64,000 bases of DNA, from positions 1,054,001-1,118,000 of the forward strand of contig MU008155.1 in NCBI GenBank assembly GCA_010909165.1, written 5' to 3'. Made by a program: the position numbers and the translations under genes. This document shows, in pieces, positions 21,503-31,493 of the stretch; position 1 is the stretch's first letter; every line of letters begins with the position of its first letter. The DNA comes from Anthoceros angustus. Its lineage: Eukaryota > Streptophyta > Anthocerotopsida > Anthocerotales > Anthocerotaceae. Under the pieces are notes generated by a model, which worked only from the letters and a program-made list of their open reading frames with translations, was not told the DNA's origin and did not search any database.

Positions 21503-21767
21503 TGATAGGAATAGTACATATTGTATTAGTATGTAATGTTAGTGGTCACTATAAAGCTAAGGTTATGGCAAGTCCTAGGGATGTGTGGTCTATGATGTAG
21601 CACTATAATAGTATAGTGGTCACTCCAGGGTATAAAGGGATCACTTGAGACTGTCTAGAATAATCATTGTTACAGGCTCTCTAGTGTTCTTTGTTGTAAC
21701 CTCTGTGCTTCCTTTCTTCTGCTATAAAGTCTCTCTTATATTTTCATGATCCTGTGGATTCCTATCA
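21503..21767 (+). repeat. 3' LTR of Copia B
   Basis: 265 bp, same ends as the 5' LTR. Differences are confined to about three short places (around 21630, 21645 and 21715). Confidence 0.95.
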
Positions 21768-23115
21768 TTGCCAACATTCGCGTTCCACTTCACGACAGCA
21801 GCCACGTCGTCTCCTTGTAACGGGCAGTCCCAAAACTTTCCCATCGGCTCTGCCTGTCTCATAATCGTTGCCTTACGGTGACAGAAGACATAACACTTCA
21901 TTCTGCCGCAACCACATTCCTTCTCGGCATCTCTTTCGCAGTCTGGTGGACAGAAGTATTTGCGAAGAGCCGTAACATTGGGCTGCCGAGCGCTCAACAG
22001 TTGCAGCAAACTCTCAGCAACCTTGTCGAAAAATCCCTTATCACCCTCAATCTCTTTGAACTGCTTGTACTTCTCAGCACGGAACTTCTCCCACTCCAGC
22101 TCCTTCGGCAAACAGTCAGCAAAGCAAAAATCCGGTGATTCGAAACCCAAGAAAACAGTGTCAGCGACAAGCTTCTGAAAAACATATCCGCGATGAATCG
22201 CACCCGGGAACACAGCGTCTACAAGCTCCTTTGCCCCATCTTTAAGCACAATTGTTCCCGGTTTGCACATCAAAGCTTTCGTGAAGGCCTCAAGACAGTC
22301 CCTCGTCCTGTCAGCCAGGCGCTGCATATCGATGAGAGTGGGAGCCCGTTCCTGTTTGGGCACCGATAACGATGCAGCCACTTTCCTGCCTCCCGCCTGT
22401 GCAAAATCAAGTCTCTTAATTTCCCTCTCAAGGTTCCCAATCTGAGCCAGGAGGTCGTGGCCGCGATCCCGGAGCTGCTTGCAAAGTGACGAAAGCCGTG
22501 CTTGAACCGATTCGGACTGTTTGATCTCGCTTTGATGTTGAAGGTGTTGGTCGGCGAGAGCCAAATCCCTCGTATCCCTTGCTCTGCACAAGGTTTTTAT
22601 GAGAACCGCCTTGTATTTTTGCCTCAGCTTCCGCATCTTGCACCGATGCTCCTTGTGCAAGGCCTCCACCTCAGTCTCGCGCTTCCGCTTGCCTGAAGCG
22701 ATCTCCATTCCAGAGCCTTCTTCATTTTCCAGGCTTCTTGCCGACAACATTCCACTCCGTTGCGAGTCCGCGGTTGCACCTTCACCATCAAGCGGACCCC
22801 GCGCCTGATCCGTTTGCAGCTCAAGTTGTGTCTCCCCATAGGCAGTCATGTCCACCTCGATGGCATCCCCTGCCAAGGTTATGCTCTCTTTGAATACAGG
22901 AGAGATCAGGTCGACTTCCATCGTCACCAGACCAGAGGGTGGCCGCAGGAAAAACCACAACGCGCAGGCCCTGATCGGAAGGGGAAAATTACCAGGCCTC
23001 CGCGACTTCCGAGGACACTGGGGAACCGGCGGCCGCCAACTGGCGGTAAGGTGGTCGTTAACGTTTCAGTGCGTGTCGTTAAAATTTAATTTGGTCGGTA
23101 ACTCGGTGAGGTGGG

Positions 23116-23262
<147 letters not shown>

Positions 23263-23599
23263 ATACTACTATGCTTCTAACGGCATTAATGATCCACGGG
23301 CACTAGATCCTCTTTGAAGAATAGTAAATAGGGATAGATGACTTTACCGATAGTTTATACAATTTAAATAATTCTCGTATTTAATTGCTGAATAATTTCT
23401 CTCAGTTATCACACCTTGAGTAAGAAGCCTTGCATGAGACGCATGCAGCCGTGGATCTAGTTTAGTAAGTTATAAGTAGTAGTGATAAGACTTAGCTTAG
23501 CGCTTAAAGAAGAAAGTTTGCTTTAGGCAGTTACTTTTGGAATGATGTAAGCCTCCCTATGAAATGAGATGAGGCTAGCCCTAAAAGGGAGCATCCTAT

Positions 23600-24016
23600 G
23601 ATCCTAGGATGGGAGCTACACTCGTGAGGATAGGACTTTGGAGCCTAAAGGCCTTGGGATCCTGGAGTGTGAGAATGTCTAGAAGGATCCTAGCACTTGG
23701 GAGCTACACTCTTGTGAGGATAGGGCTGAGGTGCCTACAGGCTTTGGGAGCCTAGAGTGTGAGCGTGCTAGAGGAAAGCTGTTTGAGATGGAGATCGAGG
23801 GGAGAGAGCTAAGCTCCTAGCTTAGGCAAAGATGGGGAGCTCTCTCTGATCTCTCATGTATTCTTGTTGACTCTTCGAATAAACAGCGTGCGTCTTGCGA
23901 GTGTCTGGGTAGGAGACGCAGGCTACTTGGAGGCCTAGTGCTGGTGTATGGTGATGTTTTTTTAATGTGTGTGTATTTGCCCACCTCAAAAGGGGTGTTA
24001 CTTGTGGTATCAGAGC
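23600..24016 (+). repeat. Probable end of a Ty3 5' LTR, with primer-binding site
   Basis: TGGTATCAGAGC at 24005-24016 is an initiator-Met primer-binding site and implies that an LTR ends just before it. Upstream lies a near-tandem pair of about 85 bp (about 23605-23690 and 23691-23775; GGGAGCTACACTCNTGTGAGGATAGG) and an AATAAA at 23878-23883. The left LTR boundary and a 3' partner are not found. About 440 bases at 23263-23600 show nothing recognisable. Confidence 0.4.
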
Positions 24017-25419
24017 TCAAGGTTGAAGCATCTTTAAGCTAGGGCGCTAGCTGGAGATGGCCGATCCTGAAGAGCCAGGCAGAGCAAAGAGAATACGGCA
24101 GAAGAAAGAGAAGGCTCTTGTGTTGGAGACGCAGTGGATGAGCCAACACGATATCTTGTGAAGGGGGTGAATATTCACGAAGGGGGTTTTCTGAAATATA
24201 TCTCCTGAAGGGGGTTTGACATGGGTCTTGAACTGGTGGTTTTTGAGGTATGAATGAATGTAAGGTAGAAAAGAAGGGTGGAAATTCCTGTGAACCAGTG
24301 ATACAAGGTCCATTTCATGCCAGCGAAGGGTTATGGTGCAAGAGGTAACCCTATTTGGGGTGCATTTAAGACCCATGACAAGGGCCATTCTTTGGTCCTG
24401 CGGGTCTTTCTCGCACAACAACCCTAAAGATTAAGTAAAAGCACGGTGATCAAAATTGGATGAGGCGAACCGATGGCGGGAGCAAAGCATGTCTGAGGAG
24501 TAGGGCGTGGCGGCCTTTCTCGTGCGATGATGCCTTGCGAAAGTGAGCCCATAGCGGGATGTGTGTACAAAAGACTTTGGGGTGTGGGGTGGTGGGTGGC
24601 TTCGCACACCCTCAATTGTGCCCGCAAATATAATCACATGGTTCACCCCACGCATCGCAATCGATGAATGAAGAAAAGTGTAGAGCTGGTTCCCAACATA
24701 TCGCAGAAAAACATGCCGCGGCTCATCGTGTGTTACTGTTAGTATGCCGCAATGCCGAGCGCAACTACCGCCACACTCCCCACATGTCCTTCCGCATGTA
24801 ATGGAAAAAGGCTTGAACATTGGAAGTTATTAAGCATGGAAAGTCTACAACGACACACAGAGAACAGCCACAACCAAATTCCTATCATGGGCCTAGACTC
24901 TTTTCAGAAATATGTACTGCGCTTGAAAATGTGCACTCCAAACTATAGGAATTGAGCTTCACGCATAACCTCACCAATTGCCCGTTGAAGATGACCTAAC
25001 ATTCGGAGGGTTTCCTACGCGGACTCACGCCATCATCTTCGTTGGGCACGACATCATGACCATCATCTTCACTATCCTCGGTGGCACTTTGACTCATTTG
25101 GTTGAATAAAGCCTCGCAATTCAATTAAGTTATTCTTGATTGCCTTCTTATCCACAGTACAAATGTTTCCGCCGTCAAGTTGAACTCATAATAGAGGATG
25201 ACCGTTTGGTGAACAAAAACCTCTACTTACGTCTATTTCTCGACGTCTCAAAGTAATGCTATGCTTCACGTTTTGGCGGGTACTGAACATGCCCATATAT
25301 TCTTGAGAAGCGCACATAGTAGTCTGAATGAATGAATGAAAATAGGTCCATAGGTGTTTTTGAAAATGTGTGCAACCATGGCATGAGAGGAGTTTCAATA
25401 TACACATCCATAAACGGCG

Positions 25420-25532
25420 ACCGGCGCCTTCCCCAACAAGCCTTGTACATGGGCGCCGGCGGCCGCCCTTCCCCAACAAGCCTTGTACATGGGCGCCGGC
25501 CGGCCCTTCCCCAGAAGCCTTGTACATGGGCT
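25420..25532. repeat. GC-rich tandem repeat, unit 1
   Basis: Three copies of a 40-45 bp motif containing CTTCCCCAACAAGCCTTGTA and CATGGGCGCCGGC, separated by variable GGCCGG/GGCGCC runs. Confidence 0.8.
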
Positions 25533-25580
25533 GCCATTGATAAAATAAATAATTAGTGCTTCTAATGTTTCAACCTAGGA

Positions 25581-25638
25581 TAGTTACTCAAGTGGTTTGG
25601 AAACAATATGTGCATGAATAGGTCATGGGTTCGAATCT
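25581..25638 (+). promoter_or_regulatory. Pol III-like A and B boxes, unit 1
   Basis: TAGTTACTCAAGTGG (A-box-like, 25581-25595) and GGTTCGAATCT (B-box-like, 25628-25638), spaced roughly as in a tRNA. Suggests a tRNA-derived SINE head embedded in the repeat unit. Confidence 0.45.
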
Positions 25639-27169
25639 GTAGAGGCATGAAAACTTCTTGTTGATTTTATGGGCGCATGGGCACGGCCATTTAAGGCGCT
25701 AGCATGCCCTCTATTGAGGTGACTTGAGGTGTGCGGATATATTCCTAGCGGATCCATGGGTATGAGGTTTTGCGGATCTTTGAAGAATTGACATTAGAGG
25801 CCCACCGTAGAGGGCTTGCATGATACAGGCAAGGAGGTGTGTATCAATGAGAAAGACTCTTTGAAAGCGCAGTGAACATGATAATTTTTGAAGGGGTGAA
25901 TAATCTCGAAGGGGTTTTCCAAATATATCTCAAGGGGTTTGACATGGGTCTTGAACTGTGGTTTTGAGGTATGAATGAATGAATGTAAGGTAGAAAAGAA
26001 GGGTGGAAATTCGTGAACCAAGGATACAAGGTCCATTTCATGCCGTAAGGGGTTATGGTGCAAGAGGTAACCCTATTTGGGGTGCATTTAAGACCCATGA
26101 CAAGGGCCATTGTCACATCACCGCGGGTCTTTCTGACAACAACCCTAAAGATTCGTAAAAGCACGGTGATCAAAATTGGATGAGAGGCGAACCGATGGCG
26201 GGAGCAAAGCATGTCTGAGGAGTAGGGCGCCGGCGCCCTTTCCGGCATTATGCGATGATGCCTTGCGAAAGGCGAGTAGCAGCCCATAGCGGGATGTGTA
26301 CAAAAGACTTTGGGGTGTGGGGTGGTGGGTGGCTTCGCACACCCTCAATTGTGCCCGCAAATATAATCACATGGTTCACCACGCATCGCAATCGATGAAT
26401 GAAGAAAAGTGTGGGGCAACTGGTTCCCGCCAACATATCGCACTGAAAAACATGCCCGCAGGGCTCATCGTGTGTTGCCTGTTAGTATGCCGCAATGCCG
26501 AGCGTGCAACTACCACCACACTCCCCACATGTCCTTCCGCATGTAATGGAAAAAGGCTTGAACATTGGAAGTTATTAAGCATGGGAAGTCTACAATGGCA
26601 CACAGAGAACAGCCACAACCAAATTCCTATCATGGGCCTAGACTCTTTTCAGAAATATGTACTGCGCTTGGAAATGTGCACTCCAAACTACAGGAATTGA
26701 GCTTCACGCATAACCTCACCAATTGCCCGTTGAAGATGACCTAACATTCAGAGGGTTTCCTACTCTTCGCCAGACTCACGCCATCATCTTCATGGGCACG
26801 CATCATGACCATCATCTTCACTATCCTCGGTGGCACTTTGACTCGTTGAATAAAGCCTCGCAATTCAATTAAGTTATTCTTGATTGCCTTCTTATCCACA
26901 TGTACAAATGTTTCCGTCAAGTTGAACTCATAATAGAGGATGACCGCTTTGGTGAACAAAAACCTCTACTTACACGAGTCCATTTCTACGATTCTCAAAG
27001 TAATGCTATGCTTCACGCTTTGGGTACCGAACATGCCCATATATTCTTCGAGAACAAGTGCATATAGTACGATTTAATGAATGAATGAAAATAGGTCCAT
27101 AGGTGTTTTTGAAAATGTGTGCAACCATGGCATGAGAGGAGTTTCAATATACACATCCATAAAGAGAAC

Positions 27170-27250
27170 GCCGGCCGCCCTTCCCAACAAGTTTGTACAT
27201 GGGCGCCGGCCGGCCGGCGCCCTTCCCCAGCAAGCCTTGTACATGGGCTG
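27170..27250. repeat. GC-rich tandem repeat, unit 2
   Basis: Two copies of the unit-1 motif with a longer GCCGGCCGGCCGGCGC joint. Same position relative to the following Pol III-like boxes. Confidence 0.8.
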
Positions 27251-27299
27251 CCATTGATAAAATAAATAATTAGTGCTTCCAATGTGTTTCAACCTAGGA

Positions 27300-27358
27300 T
27301 AGTTACTCAAGTGGTTTGGAAACAATATGTGCGTGTATAGGTCATGGGTTTGAATCCT
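27300..27358 (+). promoter_or_regulatory. Pol III-like A and B boxes, unit 2
   Basis: TAGTTACTCAAGTGG (27300-27314) and GGTTTGAATCC (27348-27358). The A box is identical to unit 1 and the B box differs by two bases. Confidence 0.45.
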
Positions 27359-28439
27359 GTAGAGGCATGAAAATCTTCTTGTTGATTTTATGGGCGCATG
27401 GGCACGGCCATTTAAGGGCGCTAGCATGCCCCTCTATTGAGGCTGACTTGAGGTGTGCAGGATATATTCCACAACGGATCCATGGGTATGAGGTTTTGTC
27501 AGATGCTGACGAAGAATTGACATTAGAGGCCCACCGTAGAGGGCTTGCGCAATTCTGGGCAAAGGAGGTGTGTATCAATGAGAAAGACTCTTTGAAAGCG
27601 CAGGTGAACATGATAATTTTTGAAGGGGGTGAATAATCTCGAAGGGGGTTTTCCGCAAATAATCTCTGAAGGGGGTTTTTGATGGGCCCTAAAGCAGCGT
27701 TTTGAAGGCATTATGAGCTCGAAAAAAGGTGTCACCCGGTAAAGTTACTACTTTCCATCCGGCAATGTTTGTGTCGAATGGTGGTACAAACTCGAACCTA
27801 GGGAATGATGCAAAGTAGGAGCGGTGAGGAAGGCCGTTCTGCGGGCGATTGTAAACTCGATTTTGGGATGGAAATGTGGTTTTGTTATGACACCACAAAA
27901 GCCACAGACGGTATTTCCTAACACGAAACATCGACAAGGACTTACAACATTAACTCGGGACCCCGGAAAACGAGATTTCGCCACTCATCCCGAGTTCAAT
28001 CCATCGTCATCACTTGGTCCGACTTCTCCTCCATTGTCATCACTATCTTGACGACACTTTCACTCGCAGTTGTATGAAGCCACGCAACTCATGAGCTTAT
28101 CCCTTATCGCTTTTTGTCCACATACGGATGTTTCCGTCGTTCACAAACCCATGTCTGGGATGGTATTTCATTCACAAATACCTCGTATGTTTTTAGGTAA
28201 TGGATCTTATTCCCTTTTTCCTCGGCATTGGACGGATGGGTTACCACCGGCGACTATGTGTTCTGCACATATCTCCTTCATACGCATCTATGTGCTCGGT
28301 CCGATACTAGTGGATAAGAAAAAGGTCGTGGTGCGTTTAGCTTCACGTCAATGACCTCCCCAATCCGTAATGGCCTGTATGCATGTCCGTATTGCACGGC
28401 ACGCCGTAAACATCCCTCTCGGTTCCGTTATGTCCCCAT

Positions 28440-28670
28440 TCATCCGTGCCATTTCCAGTTGCCTTCCCGCATTTTGATATGCCCCAAATACATATCACTG
28501 TGGAGGTCCCTCAATAATGCCTCATCTAGCAAAGCTTCATCCGCACTTGAAGTGGTCAGCCGTATGATCCACTTCGCACGTGAAAACCACTTCCAAGGAC
28601 GTAGCACTAGCCCAATGTTATTCTCCACAACGATAGCAATCTCCTTCCGTCCAAAAAGGCTTCCCACCAC
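28440..28670 (-). pseudogene. Hypothetical protein fragment in unit 3
   Basis: A 76-residue minus-strand frame (RPWKWFSRAKWIIRLTTSSA, then DEALLRDLHSDMYLGHIKMR) with balanced composition unlike the surrounding noise. Upstream in-frame sequence is also protein-like but interrupted. I do not recognise it; a fragment of the element's own protein is the likeliest origin. Confidence 0.3.
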
Positions 28671-28799
28671 TTATACTCTTCAACACCTATGGACGCAAAT
28701 CTTTTAACCCTTCCCGCAAATGGGCCACACCTTCCATCGGTGATAGGATACCGCTGCTTCTTGTCCCCCTAGCTTCACCCAGATGCACCGTAGGATGGC

Positions 28800-29165
28800 A
28801 GGAGGCGCCCGACCGCGCCTCCCCCAAGATGCCCGCCGGGCCGCCTCCCCTAGCACACTGCCAGCCGGCCGGCGCCTCCCCTAGCACACCTACCCATGGG
28901 CGCGGCCGGCGCCAACACGCCTGCCGGCGCCGGCCGGCCGCCTAGCACACATGGGCGCCGCCGCCGGCCCTCCCCTAGCACACCGCCCATGGGCGCGCCG
29001 CCGCCCCTAGCACACCCCACCGGGCCGGCCGGCGCCTCCCCTAGCACACCGCCCATGGGCGCGGCGCCGCCGCGCCCACCAACACGCCATGCCTTGCCCA
29101 TGGCGCCGGCGCCGGCGCCTCCCCTAGCACACCGCCACCCATGGGCGCCGGCCGCCGCCCTCCTC
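28800..29165. repeat. GC-rich tandem repeat, unit 3
   Basis: About eight degenerate copies of CCTCCCCTAGCACACC followed by CCCATGGGCGC and variable GGCCGG/GGCGCC palindromes. It is related to the unit 1 and 2 tracts by the CATGGGCGCCGGC core but expanded about threefold. Pro/Ala/Gly-rich frames here result from composition. Confidence 0.8.
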
Positions 29166-29220
29166 CTAGGCTGTCTTCAAAATAAATATTTAGCGCCTCA
29201 AGAACTCAACCATGGACTGT

Positions 29221-29272
29221 TGGTCTAGTGTTTGGGAAATAAGTGTAACGAATAGGTTTCGTGTTCAAACCT
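29221..29272 (+). promoter_or_regulatory. Pol III-like A and B boxes, unit 3
   Basis: TGGTCTAGTGTT (29221-29232, closer to the tRNA consensus) and GTGTTCAAACCT (29261-29272). More diverged but in the same place, about 56 bases after the GC tract. Confidence 0.4.
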
Positions 29273-29992
29273 CGTGCCTCCTCAATAGTTCAATTTTGTT
29301 GATTTTAAGGATGCTTGCATGGGCGCATGGGCAACTAACTTTGTTCATTTTAAGGACGTTGGCATTGCCTTAAAGCCCAAGTGGTTGCATTGAGTGCCGA
29401 AGGTTGAAGACCACGACCGCGACCTTTTGGATGAGGGTCACAGATAGATGTCAGGTGGCCGACACCGCTGGGCCCAAGAATGATACTATTGAAGACGAGC
29501 AAGCAATGGAGGAGAACGACAACTCGAGGCGGAGGATATGGACCGCCTCCGAATATGGCGGTGGTACTTGACTCGCCAAGAAGGCATGGATGAGTCGCCG
29601 CACTCTTGAATGGCTATTGTCGATGCCGATGACCACTTCCTCCTTCAGCTTGTTTGTTGCAATGTTCTCACGACCACTTAAATGAGACTCCGCTAGTACA
29701 AGATTGTTTTCATTGTGTTCCACCACTTGAAAGTAAAAGTTTTATTGTAATAAACATATGAAAATGGCAGCCCTCTATGCATTCTACTAAACGCAACGGG
29801 CCCACACCCCACCGTGCTCCAGCTCGGTGTAGACTTGAAAGTGCATCTTTATCAAAGATATGACCTCGTAAAGGGTGTGCATTATCAAAGTAGGCACATA
29901 TGTCGTTCTAGGTAAGGTGTTCTTCGTGACAAGGGGGTGCTGTCTCGGCCGAAGGGGGTCAGTATATCCCCCCCTTCAAAAATTATCGTGTT

Positions 29993-30170
29993 GGTGGTTT
30001 CTTTGAATGCTCGTCGGCTGAAGACCAAAACTGGGGAGGACTGAACGAAGACTCAAGGGCTTTGGGCGAGAACGATAGCTTTGATGAATGGGAACTAGAG
30101 CGGATTCGAAATTTGGTCATCGTGATGGATTCGGAGTCCGCTCTAGCACCCGGCGAGTCATGTTAGTCAT
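29993..30170 (+). pseudogene. Short acidic open frame between two inverted terminal motifs
   Basis: The frame ending at the TAG at about 30167 contains NDSFDEWELERIRNLVIVMD and SESALAPGES. It lies between the inner (29992) and outer (30496) copies of the inverted end motif. Unidentified. Confidence 0.25.
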
Positions 30171-30560
30171 AGAGAGTAGGTTTTACTTCCTGTAGGCACC
30201 TAGATGTGCTTCTTCTCCTGTGTTCATAGAACTTTTGGACCCGCTGCAAGAGGCAATTGATGATCTCATTTTCCCTCTTCCTCAACAGCGGGCAGCCTGG
30301 CCGGCCGCCTTCCCTTGGATTGTTGTCTTTGTGTGTTGAAAACGGGTTTTCACGATAACTACTGTTGGAAAAACGGCCGACCTTTCTTGAAAACGAGGCA
30401 AAACGCATATTTCGGGACTGTGTGGAATGTGCTAAGAGGGTTTCCATGTCACAAAAGGGGGTTCGGATATCCACCCCCTTCGAAAGATATCGTGTTAGCC
30501 CTTTATGGAGCCACCAATTCTCGGAATGGCGTAGGCAAATACCGGGTCAAGACCATTAAT

Positions 30561-31470
30561 ATGCCACAAGAGGAGCTTCAAAATCTTTTGAGAATGGAAG
30601 CTCTAGAGCAACAAGTACAAGGAAAAAGAATTCTCGACAAAGCAAAGAAGGATGATGAACATGACGAATTGGAGCCTGGCCCAGAAAAGAGTAGAGCAAG
30701 GAGACCCAAGAAGTTGAGGTTAAGCGTTAAGCCCCCAGATAGGTATAAGGGTGAACGAGATGTGGAGAAAATCAATTCGTGGTTTTTCTCATCGGAAGGA
30801 TACTTTCTATCGCAGAGGATTTCGCAGGAAGAGTATCTAGATCACATCGCTAACTTCTTAGAGGGATGCGCTCTTACTTGGTGGAGAACTTATGTTCAGA
30901 GTTTTGAGCAAGGTAATAGAGTGGAAACTATTTCCACCTAGTCAGAATTCAAAGATCAACTGCAATTTCAATTCCAGCCAACTAATGCATCTATGCTGGC
31001 ACGGATGCTAGAGAATGTGAAGCACATAGGAACATTGTGGTAGTATGTGAGTGAATTTAACACAGCTGTTTTACAATGCCCTGATATGCAGAAGGTGGAT
31101 AAGCTCTACAGATTTTAAAGTGGACTTAAGAGGTCGGCTCTGAATAGAATTCAAATGGCAAAACCTCAAACGCTACGAGAGGCTGTTGCAGCTGCAGATG
31201 CGATACCTAACACAAGTCGTGCCAAGAAAGCACCAGTGTCTTTCAGAGGAAGGTATCCAAGATCTTTTCAGGGAAGATCAAGAGGTAGAGGAAGAGCCAC
31301 CAACACTGAGAATAGTGGAACAAATGAAAATGTTGGTAGAGGCAGAGGAGCCAATAAAGGTGGTGGTCGTGGAAGCTAAAGGACGACAAGCCCTCAATTT
31401 GGTGTGTGCTTCAATTGTGGAGAGTAGGGACATTTTGCGAAAGATTGTCCGCATGCTGGGAATTCCCAAC
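30561..31470 (+). pseudogene. Ty3-type gag with in-frame stops
   Basis: Probable start ATG 30561 (MPQEELQNLLRMEALEQQVQ). It has the Ty3 gag core PPDRYKGERDVEKINSWFF and FLEGCALTWWRTYV, then QCPDMQKVDKLYRF, an Arg/Gly-rich RGRGRA tail, and a zinc knuckle CFNCGE*GHFAKDC (about 31405-31450). Frame is kept to about 31379 with stops at 30941, about 31042 and about 31117; another stop is inside the knuckle, which is read in a shifted frame. These look like point changes (GAG to TAG type) rather than indels, unlike most TEs here. Confidence 0.8.
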
Positions 31471-31493
31471 TGAATGTAATAACCGCCAATCCT

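Larger units (their letters stand above)
16700..21767 (+). mobile_element. Ty1/Copia retrotransposon B nested in the DUF641 gene
   Basis: Complete structure: LTR 16700-16963, primer-binding site, gag-protease, integrase, RT, RNase H, polypurine tract (about 21490-21502), LTR 21503-21767. It is flanked by the 5-bp target duplication TTGCC (16695-16699 and 21768-21772). The LTRs are nearly identical, differing by a few clustered 1-2 base changes, so insertion is recent. Yet pol has one in-frame stop and several frameshifts, so it may have moved using proteins of another copy. It is transcribed opposite to the host gene. Confidence 0.95.
16143..22960 (-). pseudogene. DUF641 protein (GIL1/IRK-interacting family), disrupted by Copia B
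   Basis: The minus-strand host gene starts at Met 22960, or more likely Met 22921 (MEVDLISP). Exon 1 runs to 21768 and, across the inserted element, from 16699 to 16613; exon 2 is 16493-16143. The N-terminal third is acidic, then a basic coiled coil (RKRETEVEALHKEHRCKMRK). The C-terminal half carries DUF641 landmarks: HRGYVFQKLVADTVFLGFES, the WLSHLLVSSFE region, VRAGSDFDAAYMQSVV and KVAFMLWPGFRIGASVVRSQ, matching 'KKYAFES..C..MF.GF', 'LHRLA.SFEP', 'KrGSeFS.vYMESVV' and 'VGFMVMPGFkIG..viqS.VY'. Unusual are a Cys-rich insert (YFCPPDCERDAEKECGCGRM) and C-terminal 19-residue repeats. Arabidopsis relatives act in light/gravity responses and receptor-kinase binding. Exons are otherwise open over about 540 codons, so disruption is probably recent. 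Confidence 0.8.
24145..29992 (+). repeat. Three tandem units of about 1.73 kb
   Basis: Unit starts lie at 24145, 25875 and 27607 (spacings 1730 and 1732). Units 1 and 2 are alignable throughout; unit 3 is more diverged but keeps the same landmarks in the same order: terminal motif, acidic/ELRGFIQ-like minus-strand segment (about 25.0-25.2, 26.75-26.95 and 28.04-28.15 kb), GC-rich tract, Pol III-like boxes, then the next unit. Units 1 and 2 differ mainly by 1-6 base indels. Confidence 0.75.
24145..30496. mobile_element. Unclassified composite element with AACACGATA termini
   Basis: The left end AACACGATATC (24145) and the right end, its inverse GATATCGTGTT (to 30496), are inverted. They are followed inward by related GAAGGGGGT...GAAGGGGG sequence. 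Flanks are AGCC (24141-24144) and AGCC (30497-30500), a candidate 4-bp target duplication. The terminal motif recurs inside at 25875 and 27607 (direct) and up to 29992 (inverted). It separates an LTR/primer site at 24.0 kb from Ty3 gag at 30.56 kb, consistent with insertion into a Ty3 element. No transposase is recognised. Confidence 0.5.

Noticed and set aside
24057-24144. MADPEEPGRAKRIRQKKEKA as the true N-terminus of the Ty3 gag
   Set aside because: Joining it to the sequence after 30496 gives a different frame from gag and a stop within 20 codons; ATG 30561 starts the recognisable gag, so this is listed only as leader sequence.
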